From: Antedon mediterranea
Lineage: Eukaryota; Echinodermata; Crinoidea; Comatulida; Antedonidae
Direction of reading: 5' to 3'
NCBI RefSeq assembly: GCF_964355755.1
Contig: NC_092673.1
Coordinates: 11,167,001 to 11,231,000 of the forward strand
Length of the DNA: 64,000 nt
The stretch's first letter is position 1. Each line of letters opens with the position of its first letter. Under the pieces are notes generated by a model that made no database searches, was not told the DNA's origin, and saw only the letters and a program-made list of their open reading frames with translations. Positions 43,646-55,800 of this stretch are shown piece by piece. Both the position numbers and the translations under genes were made by a program.

Positions 43646-44460
43646 TTTCAGGTCCATTTTAAAGAACATTTATGGATTTTCCCAAATGAACCCAAGAGGC
43701 GATCCTTCATCGACCATTCGGGTTCTCATGTGGGGCTACAAGTAACCCATATGGATTTGCCCGAATGAACCCTTCAAGGACCCTTTTGGGCTCTCTATTT
43801 GGTGAAATATGGAATAAAACTTAATGTGCACCCTTGATCTTTAAACAACATTGATGGATTTGCTCAAATGAACCCAAGGGCCGATCCTTCATGGATGGAC
43901 CTATAGGGTTCTCTATGTGGGGCTACAAGAGACCCTATATTGGAAATACTGTATGTGGGGTGAAAATAGGGGTCATAGAGATATGTCCATGGAGTAATAA
44001 ATCTCACTGTGCACTCTCGATCCTTAAGGAACATTTATGGATTTGCCCAAATTTACCCAAGGGCCGGTCCTCCATGGACATTAAGCACCATAATGGAAAT
44101 ATAAAGGGTGGGTTCATATAGACAGTCCCATGGAATAAAGGTGTCTGTGCACTCTCGATCCTTAAGGAACCCATATAGATTTTGCCTAAAATGAAACAGC
44201 CCCTGTATCAGATCAATGCATTTCTACATAAGGCCCTGTATTAGAAATACATTGAGTAAATGAAACTGTCGGTTCCAAGATTAAGCCATGGGAAAAGCCT
44301 GTCTGTGCACCCTCGGATTTACCAAAATGAACCAAAGGTAACTTCTGGATTCTCTATGAGCCATACATGCCATTTATTGGAGATACATCGATACCATGCA
44401 TTGACCATTCTGCTTCACTATTGCTTATCAAATTTTTCTGAAAGACATTGTACTGTATAA
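43646..44460 (+). repeat. Tandem repeat family (GGATTTGCCCAAATGAACCC), ~100-185 bp units
   Basis: Units begin near 43665, 43745, 43846, 44028, 44163 and 44310. Typical parts are ATGGATTTGCCCAAATGAAC, GGGCCGATCCTTCATGGA, GGGTTCTCTATGTGGGGCTA and TGTGCACTCTCGATCCTTAA. Inverted copies occupy 63530-64000. This is one end of a larger module repeat that continues to 46060. Confidence 0.85.
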
Positions 44461-46060
44461 TAGTAGTCACACAGTAATAGTATTCCCCTTCCACACCTCT
44501 TTGAATTAAAGCCACCCCGATAGACTCTTATGTACAGGATTTCAAAGGAATAATAATCACACTTGTATTTTTCAAACAGTCCATTAGATTGAATAAAAAA
44601 TATCTATTATAAACAATTTGCGCTTAAAGATCTCTATGCCATGTCGTTATTTAGATGAGAAAAACAGGTAAACCATTAACATTACATAAAAAATGGGTGT
44701 TTCACTTTCAGTCACTTTTTGAAAAAATGTTGCATTATGGCAAGTATTATACAGATATTGCCTGTTTAGAAGTTAAATATAAGATTTGACATCCCCGAGG
44801 GAATGATATTTTGTTCGATGGAATATATTTCCCTTCGCGCTTTGGAAAATATATTCCATCGAACAAAATATCATTCCCAAGGGGTTGTAAAATCTTATAT
44901 TTTACCGATATAAAAGGCGATATCAGTTATATTACATAGCCAACAACAAGTAGAATATCTGCTGGGTCGGGTAGCTATGCTAGGCCTCCTTTTTGTATTG
45001 TATGTAAACAAGCTGCCCAGACACCTTGCCTTGCAAAGAATAATATACAGATAATTACTAATTAATGATTCCTTGGCAATAAAATAAAATATTCACTAGC
45101 CTAGGTCGTTTAAATAATAACAGAAGAATTTCCATCAATAGCCTACATTAATAATAATAATAGTATTAGGTAGGCCGAATAAATAATAATTTGTCTTCTT
45201 TGAGCCGAATCACCGAATGTTTAGTGGGTCGCGCGCGTACCGGTTACTACTGTGAGTATTAACCAATCACAAACGGTCATTCATCACATCTAGGGAGGAC
45301 TAATAACAAATGAGGGCGCTATGTATGCATAGTTTAAATAGTTTAGTTGATTAATTTCTTCAAGCAAGTTCTGTGGCGCAGTGCATGAAGCGTTGTCTTG
45401 CGTTGGAGTGACAATTTCATTGCAAGTTAAAGACCCAGTAGATGACTTTTGTTTATTTATCGCCAAACGCGAGTGTTGCCACACAAGAATTTGCTGGATT
45501 TAATGACAGGGACACGATAATTACACGAAAATTACTCAGTCAATATCGTCATACTCGAGGATAAATACAATTTACGATCCTCACAGCGGTAGTCATGTGA
45601 TGCAGTTTCAACCAATCACGTTCACATATTTACATAGGTTATGTAATTTGACAATAAATTTGTAATAAAACAATTTGACACCAAAATTAGCTCCCTCCTA
45701 TTAATTTATGTTATTATAATATAGAATAACCTTATTATTATTATTGACCACACTTCCAGTGATTTTCAAACAATATCATCTGTTAAACTGAATATAAATG
45801 TATATCTTGGAACAATTTGCTCCTAGTTTAAATTCTCTTCGACCTGCCGTTAGATATAGCAAAGAGAGGTCAAAGGTCCAAATTGCTAAAAATGGGGTTT
45901 CCGGTTAATTTTACAAACAAATTTCTGTTAGAGCTAATATAAACATATACTATACATTGTGAACAATTTGACACCAAAATTATCTCACCACATCAAGTAT
46001 TTCCAGAGATATAGCATGTTTTATGAAAATAGCGGCCATTTTGTTTATGCTAATTATGCA
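44461..46060 (+). repeat. DR1-module repeat, copy interrupted by the tRNA-headed element
   Basis: Matches 62760-63520 in reverse complement: CCCCTTCCACACCTCTTTGA, CACTTGTATTTTTCAAACAG, GTTAGAGCTAATATAAACAT, AACAATTTGACACCAAAATT, and a near-DR1 AGGTCAAAGGTCC at 45867-45879. Copy 2 of the tRNA-headed element (44745-45665) splits it after GCATTATGGCAAGTAT. Non-coding. Confidence 0.75.
44745..45665 (-). mobile_element. Element with tRNA-like head and terminal palindrome, copy 2 (inverted)
   Basis: Reverse-orientation partner of 39820-40770. It begins with the palindrome TATACAGATATTGCC and ends ACATAGGTTATGTAATTTGAC. The palindrome arms have drifted (TTTGTTCGATGGAATATATT), and the tRNA-like part at 45368-45432 has lost one A-box base. 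Confidence 0.65.
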
Positions 46061-46299
46061 AATTGCTCAATGCTGACAGCCGTCCAGTAAAAAAATTCTT
46101 CATTCGGATGGTATCGAGAATCAAAATCCATAGAAAAAAAAAATATAGAAACATTGCAAGGTTATGGAAAAAATAGCCATTTGGCTGCTGGACTATTAGG
46201 TTAGAATTAGACTATTCTATTACCATTATAATTTGTCTAAAGAGGGTTTATTTCTATGATGTGATTGTAATGATAGCATAAAGGCTATGATATTGTAAG
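46061..46299. other. Spacer ending in the shared hAT target site
   Basis: No feature except ATTGTAAG at 46292-46299, the left target duplication of the next element. Confidence 0.6.
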
Positions 46300-47115
46300 C
46301 AGAGCCATATATATAAAGAGTTACGACATTGGATTGAAGCCACGTGATATGCAGATCAAATTGTGTCAAACTTGTCTGCGTTAATGCATGTAAAATATAG
46401 CAGCAACAAAATTCTTCCAACTTTTTCTTATATTTAAAAAAATGTAATTGCACATTTTACGGTGAAATATCGACGTGCACAGCGTACAGAAGTACTTGCG
46501 GCAAAGAATATTGCTCGCGCATGCGCTAGTACATTATAAAGTTTGATTGATTGATTTTGGAACGAAACATCCCATAACTATACGTCCTATTGATAACAAT
46601 AACAATATTTTCAATTCATAATGCATGCTTTGATGACTAAATAAAATAATAAAGTGTCGTGGATATATTTGTTAATATGCTGAAAAGGGTATGAACAATA
46701 TTAAAATAATAAAGGCAAATTATTACAAATGAAATGATGAACGAGTCTCTGAAAGTTTGTGTCAAAAACACACACAGAGCCATATACTATATAAAAAGAG
46801 GGGTGAATTTGTGTGTTTTTTGTATTGGTTCATGCTTTGATGTATCCTGACTTGCATGTAGGCCCTAGCATTTATTCTTTTGTTATTATGACATAATATA
46901 TATATGTTACCAAATTAATACCATTAATAAAATTAATTACTAAAATAAAAACGGAATATAAGCGTTATTTCATAGACAAAAAAATCTAAAAATAATGCAT
47001 GAACTACAGGAAAACGCTATACAAAATAGACGCACACGCCCTCAGCGTGCGAATTCTTTGACACAAACATGGCTTCTAATTTTCAATGTCGTAACTCTTT
47101 ATATATATGGCTCTG
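46300..47115. mobile_element. 816-bp hAT-type MITE (CAGAGCCATATATA ends), first of a pair
   Basis: CAGAGCCATATATATAAAGA opens it and TCTTTATATATATGGCTCTG-type sequence closes it, with more symmetrical sequence inside (AGTTACGACATTGG against CAATGTCGTAACT). ATTGTAAG flanks both sides (46292-46299 and 47116-47123), an exact 8-bp duplication. An extra internal end-like CAGAGCCATATACTATATAA at about 46786 suggests a composite history. No transposase is seen. Confidence 0.9.
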
Positions 47116-47123
47116 ATTGTAAG

Positions 47124-47712
47124 CAGAGCCATATATAGAGAGAGTTACGACTTTGTGTTCACAGATTTTAGAAAGTCACGTGGTGTGCACGCCGGCCATG
47201 TTTGTGTCCAACTATGCCTATGTAGCGTATGGAGTCGAGTCATTTGCTTAAAAATGTATAACATTCACAAGGCTTTAAATATCGAATTTAATATCAAAAC
47301 AATCAATTTTTTTAAAGGTTTTTGTTAAGATAATAACGAAATCATAAAGTTACTGCGAACATGATTTTAAACAACAAAATGTAAAAAAAATGCATTACTA
47401 TTAGAGAATCGCTGTACAAACTAAACGCGCACGCGTAGAGCGTGCATGGAGCGCACAACCAGAGCCGTTCCGAAATTGCTATTTTTGTTGTTTTAAATCA
47501 TGTTCGCAGTAACTTTATAATTTTTTTATTATTTTAACAAAAACCTTTAATCAAATTGATTGTTTTGATATTAAATTCGATAATTAAAGCCTTTTGAACG
47601 TTATACATTTTCAAAACAAAAGACTCAACTCCATACGCTACATAGGAATAGTTGGACACAAACACGGCTTCTAATCCATTCAATGCCGTAACTCTCTCTA
47701 TATATGGCTCTG
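47124..47712. mobile_element. 589-bp hAT-type MITE, long palindrome, second of a pair
   Basis: Starts CAGAGCCATATATAGAGAGA and ends TCTCTCTATATATGGCTCTG. Almost the whole element folds back: GTTACTGCGAACATGATTTA against AAATCATGTTCGCAGTAACT, and CGTATGGAGTCGAGTC against GACTCAACTCCATACG. Its left target copy (47116-47123) is the right target copy of the previous MITE; a third ATTGTAAG follows at 47713-47720. Confidence 0.92.
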
Positions 47713-47720
47713 ATTGTAAG

Positions 47721-48127
47721 TATAGTTAGTGTACAGTTGAGTGAGCAATGCCTCATGGCATCACTTGATGTAGCAGAACCAAGATGGTAAAGATGTAATA
47801 AATGAAACACTAATCAAGTCACGACTACTACCTGTGTTATTATTAAAACAAGTAACATTACAGTGATGAGATTTTCAGTAAACAATTTTAGATTTTCTGG
47901 TGGTACATGGCCTTTCTTATCTACACATAATATACATACATACAATTACAGTACATAAATAAATGGCAAGCTATTATAAATTACTACTAACCTATTTCAT
48001 CCAGTTGATTTTACTACCGTATTATTTAGTATTAAATATTTTCATTGATTTATTTAATAATTTTCTTGCTTCTTGTACTTTATCTAGCAATAGCATATTG
48101 CATTAGGTAATAAACAACTAGATTTGA
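47721..48127. other. Nothing recognised
   Basis: AT-rich spacer. Confidence 0.4.
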
Positions 48128-48960
48128 ACCATTCCATGTTTGAACTCGTCACTATACTATACTGTATATATACTACATACAGTACAGAATAGGTGAAAAT
48201 AACGGGACCCGCCTTTTCATCCAATTTTTACCATGATGATGTCATCAAAATGAAACACGTAGATAGCAAATTTGGAAGGAAATTATCTGAGCAACACCAT
48301 ATCAACATGTTGAATAAATTTGGATACGTAGAATATGGAAGCGCACTCTTAAATGATACCCACAGCATTGTCATTTTTTTCAGTAATTTGCCTTTGGATT
48401 TATATATATTTATATATATATATATATAAAACAAAGAAGGAAAGAGCAGTCGCAAGCTCGCAGGGGAGAAAATTAAGAATTTAATAATTTTATGAAGTAG
48501 GGTATAGGGATATTAGTAAATCTGGATGTTTTAGACGGTAGCTGGGTAATTTTGTTTTTATTTTTTAAATTCCTACCATGACAGCTATGTCTGGTCGGTG
48601 GGATTAAATCAGCAGTTTGTTTAATTTTGGGGAGATACTTTGCGAACTTGCGACAAAGTCTCTAATTTAAGAAAATCAAGCGCACCAGAGTAAGAAAAAT
48701 AATCGTTGCCATACGGCAAAAATGCTGTCACAATGTCTGGTTAGCCATATTGATTTATGATCCAATATCTACAACTCATCAACTTCCAGAATATGTAATT
48801 TTTAAAAAGTTCACCATGTAGTTTAGAATCTATGACTGTTTAAAAACAGGCAAAATTTTTGAACTTTTTCATCAAAAACGTGCGCAAATTGTCAAATTCG
48901 ACGTGCTCGTATGACGTAATTTAAAGTCGTAATTGTTTAAAAGTTGGTAAAATTACTAGA
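48128..48960 (-). repeat. Dispersed CRE-palindrome repeat, inverted copy
   Basis: Reverse complement of parts of 11380-12470: TTTGAACTCGTCACTATA, ATAGGTGAAAATAACGGGAC, ATGATGATGTCATCAAAATG, TTATCTGAGCAACACCATAT, then CAACTCATCAACTTCCAGAA, GTGCTCGTATGACGTAATTT. A (TA)n tract at 48398-48428 and unrelated sequence (48430-48650) interrupt it. Confidence 0.7.
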
Positions 48961-49925
48961 AAAGGCTGGAAAAACATACAAACAATTCTTTTGTAAATTG
49001 ATTCTGCCATCACCTGTCTCAATTTGTTCACCCTGTTTATGAAAATGGCTCTACTACCACAAGGACACCACATTCTTTTTTAATTTTTTAATAGAAACAG
49101 GCCATAAGTGTACTAATGTCAAGCATATGCTGTCTGTATGGTTTATAGGTCTACAGATAGATAAGAAGTAAAAGCTAGTTTTTTTCAAATTTATAAATGT
49201 AATTATCACAAATAAACTAATATTAGGTAATTTGAAAGTAAATTAATCTAATTTTGCATGGAGCACATTTACATTTAAAAAAAAATTAAATAAATAAAAG
49301 CCTATTAATTATTAGATTTTATATGATTACTTTACTCTTTGTACTGTTTAAATAGAAGCTATATTTCATTTCACAATAAATGCCAACCATTAAGATGCTT
49401 AATAATGTTATAGTGTACAAGCCATTTCTGGTATCATTATGCATCTTGATACAAAAAAATTTTGAACAATTAATGGTGGTCATATTGGATTTTTCATTGG
49501 TCGTTTAAAATATTTTGGAAAATAGTCCACAATTGATTTTCTCTATATATTAAATGTTATAATACAATAAAATCACCCATAAAGGCAATATATGGAGTAA
49601 ATATGGCAGCCATTTTGAAAATCTAAAACACAACTGCTTTGTTCAAGTTTTTTTTTACAGCAAACTAATAGTACAGTAGAAGATTTTTCTTCACCAATTG
49701 TAATTGTAATATATCTTACAGCTTGCCGGATTAATATGTTTTGTCATTATGAAAAATAAATTGAAAGATGATTTGCAACTTGTGCTTATGGTGTAAATCA
49801 TTATCATTATTTTTATGCAATTTGCGGTTGTGACAACTTTATGGTTTATATTTCAAATGAGAAACATTCTGCACTTTGCAAAGAAACAAAGAGATGAATT
49901 ATTTCCGTAAGAAGCAGAGATCTTC
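48961..49925. other. Nothing recognised
   Basis: AT-rich DNA with no supported feature. Confidence 0.4.
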
Positions 49926-49928
49926 TGT

Positions 49929-50071
49929 TCAGTCCAAAATAAACAAGACATTAGAAAAGCCAGTGAAGTAGACTTGCTGCGTGTATGGTAGAAAACTTTG
50001 GATATCTTGATCCCTTTGGTTTCCAAAAGTATTTTGATTGTGCCAACTAATATATTTTATGTGTATAGGTT
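49929..50071 (-). CDS. Weak candidate exon, unrecognised
   Basis: On the - strand after GGATCACAG the frame runs LPSKVKPIHIKYISWHNQNT, FGNQRDQDIQSFLPYTQQVY, FTGFSNVLFILD and stop. The residue mix is protein-like and the surroundings are free of recognised repeats, but no family is recognised and the acceptor lacks a good pyrimidine tract. A chance frame is quite possible. Confidence 0.18.
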
Positions 50072-50117
50072 TGACTTTGGATGGTAGCTGTGATCCAACT
50101 CCAAATTGAGGATGCAA

Positions 50118-50929
50118 TATAAAGATTATATAGAAGATTTAGATAGAATATGAGAACCATCCATGAATAAATATATCAGATAAAACAAATTGAAATCACA
50201 CTTTAAGATACTGTACTGTGATGGATTGATAATCCTATTATACTTATATTTACCCTGTTAATTAACTAGTGAACTGATATTATTTGTTGATTATTATGAT
50301 TATTACATTAGGTATACTAGTTACAGAACGGAATGGGATGTTCCTGTTTTTTCTTTTCTTGTTGTAATTGTTTGTACTTTTGCCTATAGTACTTAATTTA
50401 AAAAGTAAATTTAAATCAAAGTTGACAAGATCATTGGAGATATGTTGCTAGAAAATCACTTACCGTATTTACCATTTGAGGCACGGCATAAAACCACTAT
50501 CTCGTTAATTTTTTTAATTATTTTTTTTCTTTGATTCATTGTAATCATATTCTTAATAAGAGGTCACTCATTAAAATCTGACATATATAACTAAAATGTA
50601 TAGCCTTATTTATACCCTTCAGGTAAACTGACTTTGTTCTCAAACAATTCTTTTTCCCTAGCAACGAACTACTTCCTGTTAATGAATTCTTTCAAAATTG
50701 TGCACATTAAATAAATACACAATAATCTATTAATTGTAAAAATTGTATTTAATTCCAAACTTTCCTTCATTCCCAAAAAACAAACAAAAAACAAATTAGG
50801 TTTGTGATGTTTTAATACCAATGAAAAGAAGCTCATTTACTGTATTATTATTAACTGTGTAATTATGTACAATATAATAACCACTGAGAAATGTAACTTT
50901 AATAATACCCATTCTACGATTTACTTCTT
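50118..50929. other. Nothing recognised
   Basis: AT-rich DNA without supported features. Confidence 0.4.
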
Positions 50930-50932
50930 CTA

Positions 50933-51081
50933 TTTGTGACACATACTTTCTAAACACCTTAATTCAGAGGTTGATAGTAGGCTAGTCCTCTCATCACTGT
51001 TTCGAACACCATTAGTCCTTTCGGGCAAAGGAATAATATGGTTGCTGCCATAGTTTTCAATGAACGTTGCCAGATTTCCTA
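50933..51081 (-). CDS. Candidate terminal exon with acidic dileucine motif, unrecognised
   Basis: After a possible acceptor GTTGGGTTATAG the - strand reads NLATFIENYGSNHIIPLPER, TNGVRNSDERTSLLSTSELR, CLESMCHK and stop. DERTSLL matches the [D/E]xxxL[L/I] sorting signal typical of cytosolic tails of endosomal or lysosomal membrane proteins. Nothing upstream that I can see supplies the membrane domain, so the assignment is tentative. It may belong to the same - strand gene as the exon at 51795-52100. Confidence 0.3.
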
Positions 51082-51794
51082 TAACCCAACATTTTACGTA
51101 GCTGTGATACACCTTCCATTTTGAAATGTTTGATGATGCCTGTGATTTGATGTACAGATATACTAAAAAAATAGTAAAACAATTTTCAATCTTCTAATCG
51201 AAGTGGTAGAGGTAAGAAGTGAAGGTATGGGGAATCACTAAAATCAAGTTCCAATGAATGGCAAGCAGCATACAAAATGTATGGAATTGATACAACCCAG
51301 GCTAGTCATTTATTTCTAGTACCATTATACTTTTTTTGGCCACAATTTATTTACATTTCATAAAGTTATCTGAATGTGCAAACAGTATTAATAGAAGCTT
51401 AAGTTCTTACCAATGAATAAACTCAAATGACTTTCAGCACACCTTCAATTCCTCTACACAGTATGTACAGCTGGTCTGCTTTCTCTCGCTCTCTGTCTTG
51501 AGGTCAGCTTCTGTTTGCGGATTTATCCAATCAAGAAGAAATTAATAAATAATTACAATTTTAGCTGTACACGCAATTTTTATTTGTGTGTGTAACTCCC
51601 GTACCATAGAGATAGAAGCAAGTTAAAAATAATTTAGAGTTAGGCAGGCACTGCCTCATAGTTATTACTACTTTAATATAAGACTATGATGAGTATTATA
51701 CATATATATAGGCCTATGACAGTACATAAAAAACATTACAATGCCTAGTTTTCTAGCCTACGGCTTTATCTAGCTAGTTCGGTACTGTACTTAC

Positions 51795-52100
51795 AGCAAC
51801 TAGCTGTCGCCGGGATATCGTAAACTGTGAGGATTCAGAAACAGGAGCAATGCGTAAAACGGCTTCACATTTTTGTGCATTATGATCTTGTTTGTTTGGG
51901 TCGTTATTCTCAATATCATGATCTTTTTGAAATCATCACCACTGGCACTGCTGATGTCGGTGTCAGATTCATCGATACTTTCGTCAATTCTTTCACCAAA
52001 GAAGTTAGTGAAATAATCGGTTACTCTACTGTCTTCATCATTGAATCCATAATCACTACAGCAGTGTGTGCTTGCATGTGGAACTTTCGAGTTACGTAAA
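51795..52100 (-). CDS. Candidate acidic exon with strong donor site and one frameshift, unrecognised
   Basis: The - strand reads CCSDYGFNDEDSRVTDYFTN, FFGERIDESIDESDTDISSA, SGDDFKK. One base out of frame it then continues DHDIENNDPNKQDHNAQKCE, AVLRIAPVSESSQFTISRRQ, LVA, immediately followed by the donor GTAAGT. Both halves look coding and acidic, so a one-base deletion at the AAAAA near 51945 (real or a sequencing error) is likely. No start codon is in frame; an acceptor upstream is presumed. The family is unknown. Confidence 0.3.
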
Positions 52101-52898
52101 TGTAAAGTCTGAATTGGCCAATGATGAAGCGTATATCATGGTTTGTTTACACGATAGCAACCAAAAAGCTTTACAAAATTACTTCTCATTGGCTGTACAT
52201 ATTTTTTTCCCAGTCAACAACTGAATATTCATAAGCTTTACACAAAGACAAAGCCAGCGATACCAAACACATGGGACTCGCGTCAATGCTGCTAATTGAT
52301 AAAGCCCTTTAAAAATGGAAGTTAGTCGTTGGTTTTGTGAGTTTGTCAGCAATTTTGTTGTGGCCTTCAAAATTTTGTATTAATTACATCTTTCAAAATC
52401 ATAATTTTATAATCAATGTATTCAAACATGATTTATAAATATAAGGTATTAATCATATATATATGGTACAATCTGAAAATAAATTTTTTTTTTTGTTCAT
52501 TGTAAATCTCAAAACTGGCGTGTGCAACAAGATAGCGGTTTTGCCAAGACAGGCCTCATTTTTATTTTGGTAATGCAAATGCAGTTAGACTAAAGATTAA
52601 AATGTAGTGCTTTACCATATAACATGCATTAACTTTATCTTTTGGAAAATTAAGTCGAAAATAAAAAATTATTAGAATGTAAAGAAAAAGTTAAACATAC
52701 TTCAGGTTGAAATTTTCTTGCATACAACACCATGAAATATAGACAAACCATTGTGATAAGCATCTAGATAAAAAGAAAATAATTTTAACACACAATTTGT
52801 ATACAATACACATAATAATATGCATGAAACATATGCCATGTGCAGTTGCTATATAATTTTGTTGTGATAAGTTGCGATAATAGTGTTTCCATAGCAAG
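52101..52898. other. Nothing recognised
   Basis: AT-rich DNA between the candidate exon and the LINE tail. Chance frames only. Confidence 0.4.
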
Positions 52899-55800
52899 TG
52901 TAATAATAATAATAAATGAAAACTTATATAGCGCCGGTATCCTCCACCCATGTGGCGCTCATGGCGCTTTGTGCATTAACAACGTGCGAGAACATCAGCG
53001 AATAGCGACGTCTTTAGGTTGGTCTTGAAACTGTTTAGACTAGTTGAGCATTTAACTGTTGCTGGTAAGCTGTTCCATACACTTGCGGCCGCAACGTAAA
53101 AAGATCTCTGACCCCACTGATTTTTCGCTCTACGCTCTTGAAGAAGGTTTTGTGACAATGATCGTAGGCCTCTGCGGGATGATTCGTAACGATCCACAAG
53201 GTCAGATAAATAAGCAGGAGCACTGTTATTTAGGATCTTGAATACAAACAACGCAAGTTTGTACTTAATACGTTGTTGAACAGGCAACCAATGCAAATCC
53301 ATCAGGACAGGAGTTATGTGAGCGTTTGATTTTGTATAAGTTACAATTCTAGCTGCCATATTTTGCAAGCGCTGCAAACGTTGTATTTGAGATTTTGGTA
53401 TGCCAAACAACAAGGCATTACCAATGTCAATTTTAGAAGTGACAAATGAGTGTACAATCAATTCAGCTGTTTTCTTGTTAAGATTACCGCGAATACGACC
53501 AAGGTTCCTAATCGATATGCATGCTGCTTTGGATACAGTTGTTATTTGTGCTTCCATAGTGAGATTACTATCCAGCATGATTCCCAGATTCCGGACCACC
53601 GATGAGGGAGCGATGTTAGAGTTTCCGATTCTGATATGTGTGATGTTGATTTTGGAGATGTTACATTTAGACCCGACGATAATAAACTCTGTCTTTCCAT
53701 CATTCAACTTTAGGTAATTTGTTGTCATCCAATTGCGAACATCTTCTATACAGGCTTCCATCTTACTGATTGCTGCAGCAACATCCCTTTGCACTGGATT
53801 TACTGACACATAAATCTGTGTATCATCTGCATAGAAATGGAAATGTAGACTGTGTTTGCGAATAATGTCACCAAGGGGAAGCGTATAAATGGAAAACTGG
53901 CCAGGCCCAATTACTGACCCCTGTGGTACACCATATTCCAGGCAAGCTTCATCTGAGAATGCATCATTGATACAGACTAGCTGACGTCTTCCTGTAAGAT
54001 ATGACTGGAACCAGTTAAGAGCAACACCATTTATGCCAATGCGATTTCTCAGACGGGTTATCAGTCTTTGGTGATCAACTGTATCAAACGCTGCTGACAA
54101 ATCCAACAACACCAATAGCGTTATTTTCCCATCATTCATTCCTTGTAACAAATCATTCTGTACCTTTAAAAGGGAACTCTCCGTGCTATGACATGCACGA
54201 TATGCCGACTGGTAATTCTCATTTAAATTATGCTTTTGAAGATATGGAGTAATGCGTGATGTCACTACACGCTCCAGAGTCTTTCCAAGAAAAGAAAGAT
54301 TCGACACCGGGCGGTAATTTTTCAGCGTGTTATGATCCAAGTTTTGCTTTTTTATTAAAGGACGAACGTGAGCAATTTTCAGTTCATCTGGCACTATGCC
54401 GGTATTAAGAGAATGGTTAATGATTTCCGTTATTATTGGAACGACTGCGTCTATACACTTCTTCAGTATAGAAGTAGGAACTGGATCTAACCTGCATGAT
54501 TTTGTTGGTGATTTCATCAGAATGTTGCGGATCTCATCTTGAGATGCTGGTGTAAATGTTGTGAGATGCTGATGAACAGCTGTCACAGGCTCATTAAATG
54601 ACATGTCATCAATCTTGAAGTCGTCTCTGATGATCTTGATCTTGTCTGTGAAAAACTGACAGAACCTGTTCGCAAGATCTAAGTCAGAAAGACTATCTGG
54701 GAGAGGTGATACCTGGCGATGATGAAGGAGTTGGTTAACAATTTTAAAAAGTCCTTTCTGATCTGCTGCATGTTCTTCACACAAGCCAATGTAGTAGTTG
54801 GCCTTTGCCTTTCTTACCATGGAATTTACATTCCTCTTCTGTGCAATGTAAGCTTGACGATCTATTTCCAGATGAGAGATTCTCCATTTCTTTTCAAGCT
54901 TACGCTTTGTTCTTTTCTCAGCATAGATGTCACTGTTATACCAACTAGTGTTTGGTCGGACCTTTACTGTTCTCTTTTTCGGTGGTGCGTGTTTGTCAAG
55001 AAGTTCACTCAAAGTGGTGACATATAGTCGTACTTTACTTGATAAATCAAGATTTGAGAGCGAAGTTCCGAGATCAGACTGTGTGATATCTTTACATAAT
55101 GTCTCAAAATTTATAGCATTCCAATGACGAGTTTCGATGGATTTAGTGATTACGGGTGGCTTCTTGATAAGGAGATTACATGTGATTGCATAGTGATCTG
55201 ATATACCATCAATGACATTAAGGTTTGAGAAAACAGGAGGATCAGATGAACGAGTGATCAGCAAGTCTAATGTATGACCATGTCGGTGTGTAGGTGTAGA
55301 CACATGCTGTTGAAGACTGCTTGCTACAAGTAGATTCCGAAAATGAATTGCATCTGCATCATTTGGCATATCCACATGGATGTTAAAGTCTCCAACGAAT
55401 AGTATGGGAGCCGGCTTCAATACATAGTGATCAACCAAAGTTGAGAATTCTTCAGTGAAAGCATTTAGACTGCAACCCGTTGATTTGCTTTGAGGACGAT
55501 ATACTGCTACGAGGAAAACTGAGGATGCATTGCTGACTATTTCCACATTTAGCAGTTCAAATGATTTTGGTAATAATCCCGTGTCATAACATTTAACCGC
55601 TATGCTTTCCTTGTAAAGAAGTGCAACTCCACCACCTCTTTTAGTACCAGCACGGGGAGCATGTTTGAGAGAGTATCCGTTGGGTGTAATATTTCCTATA
55701 ACTGATGTGTCTTCTGGTTTAAGCCACGTTTCCGAAAGGGCAACAACATCCAGATTATGTTCGATAACGAAATCCACAAATTCTGTTGTTTTGTTCCGAA

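Noticed and set aside
53400-55127. + strand frames of 60-105 codons overlapping the LINE
   Set aside because: Antisense shadows of the 1039-codon ORF2.
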